The position numbers and the translations under genes were made by a program. Shown piece by piece: positions 48,352 to 56,986 of a stretch of 64,000 nt of DNA; position 1 is the stretch's first letter, and each line of letters opens with the position of its first letter. The notes beneath the pieces were generated by a model. That model was not told where the DNA came from. It saw only the letters and a program-made list of their open reading frames with translations, and searched no databases. The DNA lies in NCBI RefSeq assembly GCF_030150205.1, contig NZ_JASLGT010000009.1:310001-374000 (forward strand). The letters run 5' to 3'. Origin of the DNA: Niabella sp. Lineage in GTDB: Bacteria; Bacteroidota; Bacteroidia; Chitinophagales; Chitinophagaceae.

Positions 48352-51300
48352 ATGAAGTACTTATTGTTGTTGCTGGCAATTTGCTTTGCTATCTGCCATG
48401 GAAAAGGATTTGCGCAACAGGCCGATCCGCGAAAAAAGATCACGGGTATTGTACAAGACCAACAGAGTATTCCGTTGCCGAATGTAAGTGTTCAGATAAA
48501 GGGAAGTTCTGTTGGTGTGATTACGGATAAGAATGGAGCGTTCAACATTACGGTATCGGATACTGGCTCTGTGCTGGTGTTTTCTGCAATTGGATATCAA
48601 TCACTGGAAAAACCGGTAACCGGTGAATCTGGGATGGTGGTGGTTCTACTTCCGGAGGCCGACCGGTCGATGGATGAGGTAGTGGTAGTGGGCTACGGAA
48701 CGCAAAAGAAGTCTACGCTTACCGGGGCAATATCGTCGATTAAGGGTGACGATATCCGTACGACCAAAAATGAAAATCCCCAGAATATGCTAACAGGTAA
48801 AGTGCCCGGAGTACGGATTGTCCAAAAAAGTGCTGAACCCGGTGCATTTAACAATGTGTTTGATATAAGAGGCTTTGGCTCTCCGCTGGTCATTATCGAT
48901 GGGGTACCGCGTTCCAATGCAGATTTTCAGAGAATGAATGCGAATGACATAGAAGATATATCTGTGCTCAAAGACGCTTCTGCGGCTATCTACGGGGTAC
49001 GTTCAGCAAATGGAGTGGTACTGATTACTACAAAAAAAGGGCGTAACAGGGAAAGTGTACTTTCTTATGATGGTAATTACACCTGGCAGTTTCCCTCAGG
49101 ATTGCCTAAAACGGTTGATATTTATCAGTATCTGACCTTACGTAATGAGATCGCGCGGCATTCCATCATTGGTGGGCCAAGCAGCCTGGTATATAATGAT
49201 GACGTCTTTGATGATTACAGAACCGGAAAGCGAAAAAGTTATGATTGGTACCCGCTGGTTTTCGCAAAGTATGCGCCACAAAGCCAGCATAATTTAAGTG
49301 CAACGGGAGGCAATGAGAAGTTTCAGTATTATATTGGGGGAGGATATCAAAACCAGGGAAGCTTTTTTAAGACCAATGACCTTAATTATAACAAGTATAA
49401 TTTACGGACCAGTATAACAGCAAAAATTTCCAGACGTTTTACGTTGGATGCCAATGTGAATCTTGTTACGGAAACAACGAATCAGCCTTATCAAAGTCCC
49501 TGGTGGATCATCCGTGGATTTTGGAGGCAGGGGCCGCAGATTCCGGCTTATGCAAATGATGATCCAACCAAGCCCTACCATGGTTTGATTGAGGGCGATA
49601 ACCCAATCTCCTTCATGAGCAAGGATATCAGTGGCTACAGGGTATATAAGAACAGTTGGGTGCAGCCGGTACTGAGTCTGCGTTATGACGTTCCTGCTAT
49701 AAAAGGGCTTTATGCTAAAACCTTATTCAGTTATGATTATTCCATTTCCAACAGGAATTACTTTCAAAAAGAATATAAGCAGTACCGCTATGATGATGCT
49801 GCACAAAAATTTTTGCCGGCCTTCGTCCGGCAATCTCCCGACCGCATCACCCGGGAAGCCTATTTTTATTCTCAGTTGCTGAGTCAGACTTCATTAAACT
49901 ATAGCCGGCTTTTTAACGGCGCACATAAGGTGGATGGAGCATTGATTTGGGAAACTCAAAAAAGACAGGGTGATAACTTCAATGCACAACGAGACCTGGC
50001 ACTGCCATTGCCTTATTTATTTGCGGGAGTGCCACTAAACCAACAGGCAAAAATGAACACTGGTTCCGGTGATCTTTATGAATTTACCAATCTGGGATTG
50101 GCGGGCCGCGTTAATTATGCGTTTAACAATAAGTACCTCGCGGAATTTCTCTTTCGATATGACGGATCATCAAAATTCAACGGGGGCTATCAATGGGGCT
50201 TTTTCCCGGGGGGATCTGTTGGCTGGAGGATCTCGGAAGAGAAGTTTATTAAAAATGCTACCAGCCTGGCATTTATTAAACAGCTAAAGCTGCGTGCCTC
50301 TTATGGTGTAATGGGCGACGACGGAGCGGCGGCTTATCAATGGGCAAGTGGTTATAATTATCCAACCGGTACGGATTCCAGGAATTTTACCGGTGGATAT
50401 GTTTTTGACGGAAATTTTATCGCCAGTGCCAGTAATAAAGGAATTCCCAATACGGCCATTACATGGTATACTTCCAAATCATTTGATGCCGGTATCGATT
50501 TCTTGGGCTGGAACGGATTGCTGGGCTTTACATTTGATTATTTTCAGCGGAGAAGAGATGGGCTTTTAGCAAAGAGAAACGGCGGCATCCCAACCGTGGT
50601 AGGCGCTGCACTTCCGGATGAAAATATTAACAGTGATCTGAATTACGGATATGATTTTGAAATACTGCACAATAGCCATATCGGAGAAGTGTCTTACAGT
50701 TTAAAAGGTATTTTCTCTTTCACAAGAATAAAGGCGTTATATGTAGAACGCGGGCCTAACGGCAGCTCTTATTCGAACTGGAGAAACAATCAAAACGATC
50801 GTCTGCAAAATGTGTGGTGGGGATATACAGGCAATGGCCGTTTTGAGTCTTGGAATGATATCTGGAACAGCCCGGTATATGTTGGACGTGGTACTGTACC
50901 CGGCGATTACCGTTATGAGGACTGGAACGGAGATGGCGAGATCAATGACTTGGACCGGCATCCGTTTCAGTTAAGTTCCACACCCTGGGTTAATTATGGT
51001 TTTTCAGCCAACTTTTCCTATAAGGGGATCGACCTGTTCTTTTTGCTTCAGGGCTCAGCACTGTCTACAGTGCAGTATGTGGAGCAATTATATCAGCCTT
51101 TATGGGGCAATAATGAATCCGGAGCAATGGTGCAGTTTATGGACCGGTGGCACCCCAAAGATCCCAAAGCAGACCCTTATGATCCTAAAACAGAATGGGT
51201 ACCGGGTTACTACGGGTATACCGGAACCTTACCAGATGCCAGCTCTTCCTATAATTCAGTCAACGGGGCATATCTCCGTTTAAAATCGGTGGAGCTGGGT

Positions 51301-51486
51301 TATACGCTTCCGGGAAAATGGATAACAAGACTGGGCGTTAAGAATACCCGGTTTTATGTAAATGGATACAACCTGCTTACCTCAACAAAAGTAAAATATG
51401 TAGATCCGGAACATCCCACTGATAGCTATGGCTACCTGTATCCGCTGAATAAAACCGTGTCTGTTGGTCTAAATGTAACCTTCTAA
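48352..51486 (+). CDS. SusC-like TonB-linked outer-membrane transporter (PUL 1)
   Basis: A 1044-residue SusC/RagA protein. After the signal peptide (MKYLLLLLAICFAICHGKGFA) comes a CarboxypepD_reg domain (KITGIVQDQQSIPLPNVSV) and the TonB-box region VVVVGYGTQKKSTLTGA. The plug has VRSANGVVLITTKKG, the SusC signature. The rest is a 22-strand barrel. It imports an oligosaccharide across the outer membrane, capped by the SusD protein encoded 11 nt downstream. The substrate is unknown; the enzymes downstream give the best hint. Confidence 0.94.
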   Translation: MKYLLLLLAICFAICHGKGFAQQADPRKKITGIVQDQQSIPLPNVSVQIKGSSVGVITDKNGAFNITVSDTGSVLVFSAIGYQSLEKPVTGESGMVVVLLPEADRSMDEVVVVGYGTQKKSTLTGAISSIKGDDIRTTKNENPQNMLTGKVPGVRIVQKSAEPGAFNNVFDIRGFGSPLVIIDGVPRSNADFQRMNANDIEDISVLKDASAAIYGVRSANGVVLITTKKGRNRESVLSYDGNYTWQFPSGLPKTVDIYQYLTLRNEIARHSIIGGPSSLVYNDDVFDDYRTGKRKSYDWYPLVFAKYAPQSQHNLSATGGNEKFQYYIGGGYQNQGSFFKTNDLNYNKYNLRTSITAKISRRFTLDANVNLVTETTNQPYQSPWWIIRGFWRQGPQIPAYANDDPTKPYHGLIEGDNPISFMSKDISGYRVYKNSWVQPVLSLRYDVPAIKGLYAKTLFSYDYSISNRNYFQKEYKQYRYDDAAQKFLPAFVRQSPDRITREAYFYSQLLSQTSLNYSRLFNGAHKVDGALIWETQKRQGDNFNAQRDLALPLPYLFAGVPLNQQAKMNTGSGDLYEFTNLGLAGRVNYAFNNKYLAEFLFRYDGSSKFNGGYQWGFFPGGSVGWRISEEKFIKNATSLAFIKQLKLRASYGVMGDDGAAAYQWASGYNYPTGTDSRNFTGGYVFDGNFIASASNKGIPNTAITWYTSKSFDAGIDFLGWNGLLGFTFDYFQRRRDGLLAKRNGGIPTVVGAALPDENINSDLNYGYDFEILHNSHIGEVSYSLKGIFSFTRIKALYVERGPNGSSYSNWRNNQNDRLQNVWWGYTGNGRFESWNDIWNSPVYVGRGTVPGDYRYEDWNGDGEINDLDRHPFQLSSTPWVNYGFSANFSYKGIDLFFLLQGSALSTVQYVEQLYQPLWGNNESGAMVQFMDRWHPKDPKADPYDPKTEWVPGYYGYTGTLPDASSSYNSVNGAYLRLKSVELGYTLPGKWITRLGVKNTRFYVNGYNLLTSTKVKYVDPEHPTDSYGYLYPLNKTVSVGLNVTF

Positions 51487-51497
51487 AAGTATTCAAG

Positions 51498-53552
51498 ATG
51501 AAACTGAAATATTTCTTATTTATATTGCTTGGTATCAGCATCACCATCTCGTGTAAAAACTACCTGGATGTGCCTCCAAAAAATATTGTTAACGAGTCTG
51601 ATCTTTTTTCAAATTCAAAAGGCGTGTCTTTATACCTGTCGCGAATGTATAGCCAAATGCCCTTTGAGGATTTTAAATATTCTCCTGCGCGCCAGTTTTT
51701 TGACGATTGGCTAGTAACTCCGGGTACGAATGAAGGCTCTTCACTGGGAAGAGATGCTGGAGAGGCAATGACTTCAGAAGGCTGGGCCCGGAACGGTGCA
51801 TATTGGGTACGGGCCTTTAACCTGTTGCGGGATGCGAATCTTCTTTTAGAGAACTTACCCGGATATAAATCCAATTTTGTAGATGCAGAGTTCAATGACT
51901 TTACCGGTGAAGCGTATTTTGCCCGGGCAATGGTCTTTTACGCATTGGCGAAAAGATACGGAGGCGTGCCGTTAGCAACAAAAGTGCTCAAATATCCGGA
52001 AAACCCCGCGGCACAACTGGAAATACCCAGGGCAAGCGAAGAAGAGACCTGGAATCAGGCATTAGCCGATTTTGATAAGGCCATTGAACTATTGCCCGAA
52101 ACCAGCCCGGTTAAAGGGTATGCAAACAAATATGTAGCACTTGGATTTAAGTCGGAGGCCATGCTGTATGCTGGCTCCGTAGCCAAATACAATAAGATTA
52201 CAGGTTTTGGCCAAAAAGTAAAGGTCAGGATTATCGGGTTTGATCCTGCAACTGCTGCTACTACTTCAAAAAAATACTTTACTGAGGCCTATAAAGCCGC
52301 CAGTACAATTATCAAATCGGGCAAGTATTCGTTGTATAAAAAGAAATGGGCCGCCAATGATAAAGACGCGCAGTATCAGAATATGGTAGACATGTTTTTT
52401 GATGCGACCAGCTCTGAAAATATTTATACAAAGGATTATAAGTATCCCGATTTGGCCCATGGGTATGATGCCTATAATATTCCCCGGCAGCTAATGGGAG
52501 GAAATGGGTACTCAGCAGGTAACTGCCCCACACTGGATTTTGTAGAGCTATTTGATGGTATTCCTAAAAACGCTGATGGTACCATCAAAGTGCTTGATGC
52601 CAATGGTAAATATCTGTTGTATGATAAGGTTACCGATCTTTTTGCAAATGCGGAGCCAAGGTTACGGGCCAATGTTATTTTGCCCGGGGAAATTTTCAAG
52701 TCGGAAGCGATAGAAATACGGCGGGGCATTTTTACCGGAAGTGTTACAAATGGAATTGCGCCGCTTCGTGCAGTGAACGGCGCAACAGACTATTCGATTG
52801 GAGGGCCTCAAACCTACAATCAGGTAGATGCGTATACAGCAAAGGGCACATTCTCTACAAAGTCACTGTTCCTCTCGCAGAATGGTACTACACATGAAGT
52901 GGTTACGCTCCCTGATGGATCAAAAATGAATGCGGGGGGTAAAAGCGGCCCGTTTGGAAATGCCGATCTGACTGCAGCTTTTACGGGATTTGTGGTGCGT
53001 AAATGGTTAAACCCAACCATGCCGCAGGCGCTCGTGCTGGAAGGGCGGTCGGAACAGTCGTTCATCCTAATGCGCTATGCTGAAGTATTGCTAAATGCAG
53101 CAGAAGCAGCATCCGAGTTAATGCTTGCAGGTGAAACCTCTTTCAATGGCGATGATTTGCAGGCGGTAGCATACAACGCCATAAAAGATATTCGTGAGCG
53201 GGCCGGTGCTACGCCGCTTGTGGGTTCCGGAGATGTATCAGGACCTGATGGGTTACAACGCATCCGGAAAGAACGCCGCAAGGAACTGGCATTTGAAAAC
53301 AAAATTCTCTGGGATATCCGCAGATGGCGGACACAACATTCCGATATGTTGAATGGCTTTACACAGGCAGACGGTGCCTATTACAGAGGGTTGTATCCAT
53401 TTTATTCTTCTGTGGCCAATAAATATTTTTTTGATGCTGGTTTTGAAGAATCCAGGAAGCGGTTCCGGATCACTGAACAAGAATATTATTTTATGATTCC
53501 ATCCGGAGAAGTTACGAAAAGCCCGGTTATTGATCAGCAACCCGGCCGTTAA
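51498..53552 (+). CDS. SusD-like glycan-binding lipoprotein (PUL 1)
   Basis: A 684-residue RagB/SusD protein. The signal peptide ends in a lipobox with Cys20 (TISCKNYLDVPPK). The N-terminal helical repeats include AYFARAMVFYALAKRYGGVP, the Y-x-R-A motif of SusD. The C-terminal part has ERRKELAFENKILWDIRRW, the SusD end signature. It is longer than the usual 500-600 residues, with an insertion around residues 340-500. It forms the lid on the SusC barrel at the cell surface and binds the glycan. The gene is 11 nt after susC and 35 nt before the DUF3823 gene. Confidence 0.93.
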   Translation: MKLKYFLFILLGISITISCKNYLDVPPKNIVNESDLFSNSKGVSLYLSRMYSQMPFEDFKYSPARQFFDDWLVTPGTNEGSSLGRDAGEAMTSEGWARNGAYWVRAFNLLRDANLLLENLPGYKSNFVDAEFNDFTGEAYFARAMVFYALAKRYGGVPLATKVLKYPENPAAQLEIPRASEEETWNQALADFDKAIELLPETSPVKGYANKYVALGFKSEAMLYAGSVAKYNKITGFGQKVKVRIIGFDPATAATTSKKYFTEAYKAASTIIKSGKYSLYKKKWAANDKDAQYQNMVDMFFDATSSENIYTKDYKYPDLAHGYDAYNIPRQLMGGNGYSAGNCPTLDFVELFDGIPKNADGTIKVLDANGKYLLYDKVTDLFANAEPRLRANVILPGEIFKSEAIEIRRGIFTGSVTNGIAPLRAVNGATDYSIGGPQTYNQVDAYTAKGTFSTKSLFLSQNGTTHEVVTLPDGSKMNAGGKSGPFGNADLTAAFTGFVVRKWLNPTMPQALVLEGRSEQSFILMRYAEVLLNAAEAASELMLAGETSFNGDDLQAVAYNAIKDIRERAGATPLVGSGDVSGPDGLQRIRKERRKELAFENKILWDIRRWRTQHSDMLNGFTQADGAYYRGLYPFYSSVANKYFFDAGFEESRKRFRITEQEYYFMIPSGEVTKSPVIDQQPGR

Positions 53553-53587
53553 TTTATTTATTGAAGAAACTACGTAAAAAATAATAT

Positions 53588-54403
53588 ATGAAAAGATCGC
53601 TTTATACGCTGTGGACACTAATCCTGTTAACAGGAATAAATGCCTGTACAAAACTGGATAATTATTCCGAGCCGAAGGAGACGCTTAAAGGTAAAGTAGT
53701 GGATGTAGTTACCGGGGAACCCGTATTAACGGATCAGGGTAGTGAAGGTACAAGAATACGGATGCGGGAACTGAGCTGGATCGCCTCAAACCCGGAAAAC
53801 CTGGATTTCTATTGTATGAAAGAAGGTGTTTTTCAGAATACAAAAGTTTTTAAAGGAACCTATAATGTAAGAGTGGATGGGGCATTTATACCGTTAGTGC
53901 GGCTAAATACAAATGGAGACACCGTTGCCAACGAGTCAAAAACATTAGAAATAAAGGGCGTGACCGAACTGGAATTTAAGGTACAACCGTTCCTGAAGAT
54001 AGAGTGGGTGGGTACGCCTACTGTTGCAAATGGTAAAATTACGGCAACCGTAAAAGTAACAAGAGCGGTAAGCCCTGCAGACTTTAAGGCAAAGATTGGC
54101 CCCATGGGCAACTATAACGATGCGGCATTGAATGATATGCTGAATGTAACGGACCTGCGTCTGTTTGTAAGTCAGGTGCCATACGTTGGTTACAGGGAAT
54201 GGGATAGCCGTTACTCTACAATTATCAATTATTCGGGAAATGCATTTGAAGCTTCCCTGGGACAGCCGGTAACAATTACAACACAGGGAACAATTCCTGC
54301 AGGAAGAACGATGTTTATAAGAGCGGCGGCCAGAATTAACTATGCAACGGAGAATATTAAACGGCATAACTATAATGCAGCTGTTCGGGTAGATATCCCC
54401 TAA
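53588..54403 (+). CDS. DUF3823 surface lipoprotein (PUL 1)
   Basis: A 271-residue lipoprotein (lipobox ending G-I-N-A-C20). KLDNYSEPKETLKGKVVDVV followed by GTRIRMRELSW is the DUF3823 opening. This family has a CarboxypepD_reg-like N-domain and an Ig-like second part and is always found behind susC/susD. It probably acts as an extra glycan-binding or SusCD-associated surface protein, like SusE/SusF. No catalytic residues are evident. It lies 35 nt after susD and 23 nt before the unknown large enzyme gene. Confidence 0.86.
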   Translation: MKRSLYTLWTLILLTGINACTKLDNYSEPKETLKGKVVDVVTGEPVLTDQGSEGTRIRMRELSWIASNPENLDFYCMKEGVFQNTKVFKGTYNVRVDGAFIPLVRLNTNGDTVANESKTLEIKGVTELEFKVQPFLKIEWVGTPTVANGKITATVKVTRAVSPADFKAKIGPMGNYNDAALNDMLNVTDLRLFVSQVPYVGYREWDSRYSTIINYSGNAFEASLGQPVTITTQGTIPAGRTMFIRAAARINYATENIKRHNYNAAVRVDIP

Positions 54404-54426
54404 TATTAAAACCTAAATTTTTTAAT

Positions 54427-56583
54427 ATGCCTTCTACGAAATTATATGTCATCAAGATATTGGCTTGCTTACTGATAACATCCGTTGTTGTAGCCCAGGA
54501 AAAAACAGCCTTTCAGATTGCTGCTCCCTGGAACGAAGCGTATGATGTACGTTCAGACATCGCCATTGTTTACGGAATAAACGACGGTGGCCAAACCTTT
54601 GAAGAACGGGTTAAAGGCTGGCGCGATAAAGGGTACCAGGTGCATTTTATGACAGGCATTGCCTGGGGGCAGTACCAGGATTATTTTAAAGGTGGTTTTG
54701 ACGGGAAGCAGCATTTCGATGAAGGGCAGGTACAACAAAATGGCGATACGATCTGGCATGGTAAAGACGTGCCGTATATCGTGCCCACTGAAAATTATCT
54801 CCGGTATTTTAAAACGCATTTGAAACGGGCTATTGATGCAGGTGTTACCGCTATTCACCTGGAAGAACCGGAATTTTGGGCAAGAGCCGGTTACAGTGCG
54901 GCATTTAAAAAAGAATGGCAGCAATATTACGGATCAGCCTGGCAGCCGCAGCACCAGTCTCCTGAAGCTACCTACCTGTCGTCCAAGCTCAAATATCATT
55001 TATACCTTCATGCGCTTCAGGAAGCTTTCTCCTATGTAAAAACCTATTCTAAAAGTCAGGGTAAAGTAGTACGCTGTTATGTGCCTACGCACTCTTTGCT
55101 GAATTATTCCTCCTGGCGGATCGTAAGTCCCGAAGCAAGCCTGGCTTCGCTTAAAGATATGGATGGATATATTGCACAGGTATGGACGGGTACCTCCAGA
55201 GAACCGGTATATTACAATGGTGTGAAAAAAGAACGCGTGTTTGAAAACGCCTTCCTGGAATATGGGTCGATGGTGTCCATGACAGCGCCCACCGGCAAGA
55301 AAATGTTTTTTCTTACGGATCCCATTGAAGATTGGCCCCGCACCTGGGACGATTATAAAAAGAACTACCAGGCTACATTTACAGCACAGTTGCTGTACCC
55401 GATGGTTGCAGACTATGAAGTAATGCCCTGGCCTAACCGCATTTACCTGGGACGTTTTAAACTGGAAAATGATACAGTGCGTTATCCTATTTCCAAAGCC
55501 TATGCTACCCAGATGCAGATGATGGTAAATGCGTTAAATACAATGCCGCTGTCGTCCAATAAGATCAGCGGCAGCCATGGCATTGGTGTGCTGGTGTCTA
55601 ACTCCATGATGTTTCAACGCTTTCCTACCCATGCCGGATACGAAGATCCACAGCTTTCTAATTTTTATGGTATGTCCCTGCCCTTGCTGAAGAATGGTAT
55701 TCCGGTAGAGACGGTACATATGGAGAACCTGGAACATCCAAATACGCTGAAGAACATCCGGGTGCTGATCATGAGTTATGCCAATATGAAGCCATTATCG
55801 CAGCAATATCACCAGGCCCTGAACCGATGGGTGCGCGGGGGAGGCATATTGCTTTATTACGGCCGGGATAATGATCCGTTTCAATCTGTAAAAGAGTGGT
55901 GGAACACCGAGGGACTTTCCTATAAAACGCCGTCCGAAGAATTATTCCGGTTATTAGATTTCAAAGAAGGGCAACAGGGATTCATAAAGGCCGGCAAAGG
56001 CTGGATAATGGTAAACCGTTTGGATCCGAAAGAATTGGTATTGGAAGCCGCGAAAGATGCGCCATTCCTGGATTTGGTGGCTAAGGCATATGCCCGTTCA
56101 GGAAGCGGAAAACTGGAAAAAAAGAATCACTTCTTATTAAAGCGTGGACCATATATCATCGCCGCTACGCTGGACGAAAATACAGATAGGGCTCCGCTAA
56201 GGATAAATGGTCCGGTTGTGGATCTTTTTGACCCAGAGTTGCCGGTGCTGAAACAAAAAGAAGTACAGCCCGGGCAACAGGCATTCTTGTACGATCTGAA
56301 AACCATTCATGAGCAGAGGCCGGTGATCCTGGCTGCAGCCGGGCGTGCATATGAAGAGCAATATCAGCAGGGGAAGTATTCCTTCCTGCTAAAAAGCCCC
56401 ACCGGAACCATCAATATGATGCGTATATACCTGCCTGCAGCTCCAAAAGAAGTGCGGCTCAGCAAAAAAAATACGGATACGGATGTTCGGTTATTGCGGA
56501 AAGATTGGGATGCTGGTTCAAACACATTATTGCTGCAGTTTGAAAACGAAAGTGAGGGGATACGGGCTGTCATAAATTTTTAG
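54427..56583 (+). CDS. Large exported protein of unknown family, glycoside hydrolase-like (PUL 1)
   Basis: A 718-residue protein with a signal peptide (LLITSVVVA, cleavage before Q24). I do not recognise a family with certainty. Residues 40-340 have the rhythm of a TIM barrel: DAGVTAIHLEEPEFWARAGY (E146, E147, E149 at the end of a strand), VRCYVPTHS, YIAQVWTG, FLTDPIEDWPRTWDDY, and VADYEVMPWPNRIYLGRF (E331 at another strand end). Acidic residues at these two points would suit a clan GH-A retaining mechanism. From about 380 on a second domain resembles the GH42 trimerisation fold (VSNSMMFQRFPTH, ILIMSYANM-like). It is the last gene of PUL 1 and its most likely degrading enzyme. Function is inferred. 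Confidence 0.7.
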   Translation: MPSTKLYVIKILACLLITSVVVAQEKTAFQIAAPWNEAYDVRSDIAIVYGINDGGQTFEERVKGWRDKGYQVHFMTGIAWGQYQDYFKGGFDGKQHFDEGQVQQNGDTIWHGKDVPYIVPTENYLRYFKTHLKRAIDAGVTAIHLEEPEFWARAGYSAAFKKEWQQYYGSAWQPQHQSPEATYLSSKLKYHLYLHALQEAFSYVKTYSKSQGKVVRCYVPTHSLLNYSSWRIVSPEASLASLKDMDGYIAQVWTGTSREPVYYNGVKKERVFENAFLEYGSMVSMTAPTGKKMFFLTDPIEDWPRTWDDYKKNYQATFTAQLLYPMVADYEVMPWPNRIYLGRFKLENDTVRYPISKAYATQMQMMVNALNTMPLSSNKISGSHGIGVLVSNSMMFQRFPTHAGYEDPQLSNFYGMSLPLLKNGIPVETVHMENLEHPNTLKNIRVLIMSYANMKPLSQQYHQALNRWVRGGGILLYYGRDNDPFQSVKEWWNTEGLSYKTPSEELFRLLDFKEGQQGFIKAGKGWIMVNRLDPKELVLEAAKDAPFLDLVAKAYARSGSGKLEKKNHFLLKRGPYIIAATLDENTDRAPLRINGPVVDLFDPELPVLKQKEVQPGQQAFLYDLKTIHEQRPVILAAAGRAYEEQYQQGKYSFLLKSPTGTINMMRIYLPAAPKEVRLSKKNTDTDVRLLRKDWDAGSNTLLLQFENESEGIRAVINF

Positions 56584-56986
56584 GAAAAATTTTTCTATAG
56601 GGTAGTCGTATTGACTTATGCTGGTTCTCTTTTTATTAGAAAAGCGATTTTTTTTGTAATTTAATCGATTAAGGCCTATCTTCGGGCTCGTATTTGCTGC
56701 GAAAAATGGAGAATTCGGAAACCGGAATTATCTGTATGCTGCTTTTAATTCCTGTTAGTGTTATATGTTTATTTAAAACGATTGATTTGTTGGTTTTAAT
56801 TGCGCTTACATGTACCAGTGGTAACAGTGGAATCATCTTCCGGTGTTTTTTTCAGATTTGTGCTAAAACGTTTTTGTTAAAAAACAGACTGGGTGGAATT
56901 GGAATGCCCTCCGGACGATCCGCTGGCAAAGAGTACTGAAGCGGCGATAAAACGAAACCGCTTGCTTAATAATTTTAAACTAAAGT
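56584..56986. other. 403-nt leader between PUL 1 and PUL 2
   Basis: It contains the PUL 2 promoter with a perfect TTAATCGATTAA palindrome (see 56653-56684). The remaining 300 nt up to the SusC start would be a long untranslated leader. An 81-codon open frame at 56694-56939 has a hydrophobic stretch but no recognisable family, and is not called. No terminator for PUL 1 was found. Confidence 0.5.
56653..56684 (+). promoter_or_regulatory. PUL 2 promoter with internal palindromic operator
   Basis: TTTG (56653-56656), 20 nt, TATCTTCG (56677-56684; seven of eight to TAnnTTTG). Between the two boxes lies TTAATCGATTAA (56661-56672), a perfect 12-nt palindrome with the central CG of LacI operators. 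A repressor there would block RNA polymerase. The start codon is about 300 nt downstream. Confidence 0.6.

Noticed and set aside
56694..56939. An 81-codon open frame in the PUL 2 leader
   Set aside because: It has one hydrophobic stretch but no signal-peptide form or family; more likely part of a non-coding leader. Kept as a possibility only.
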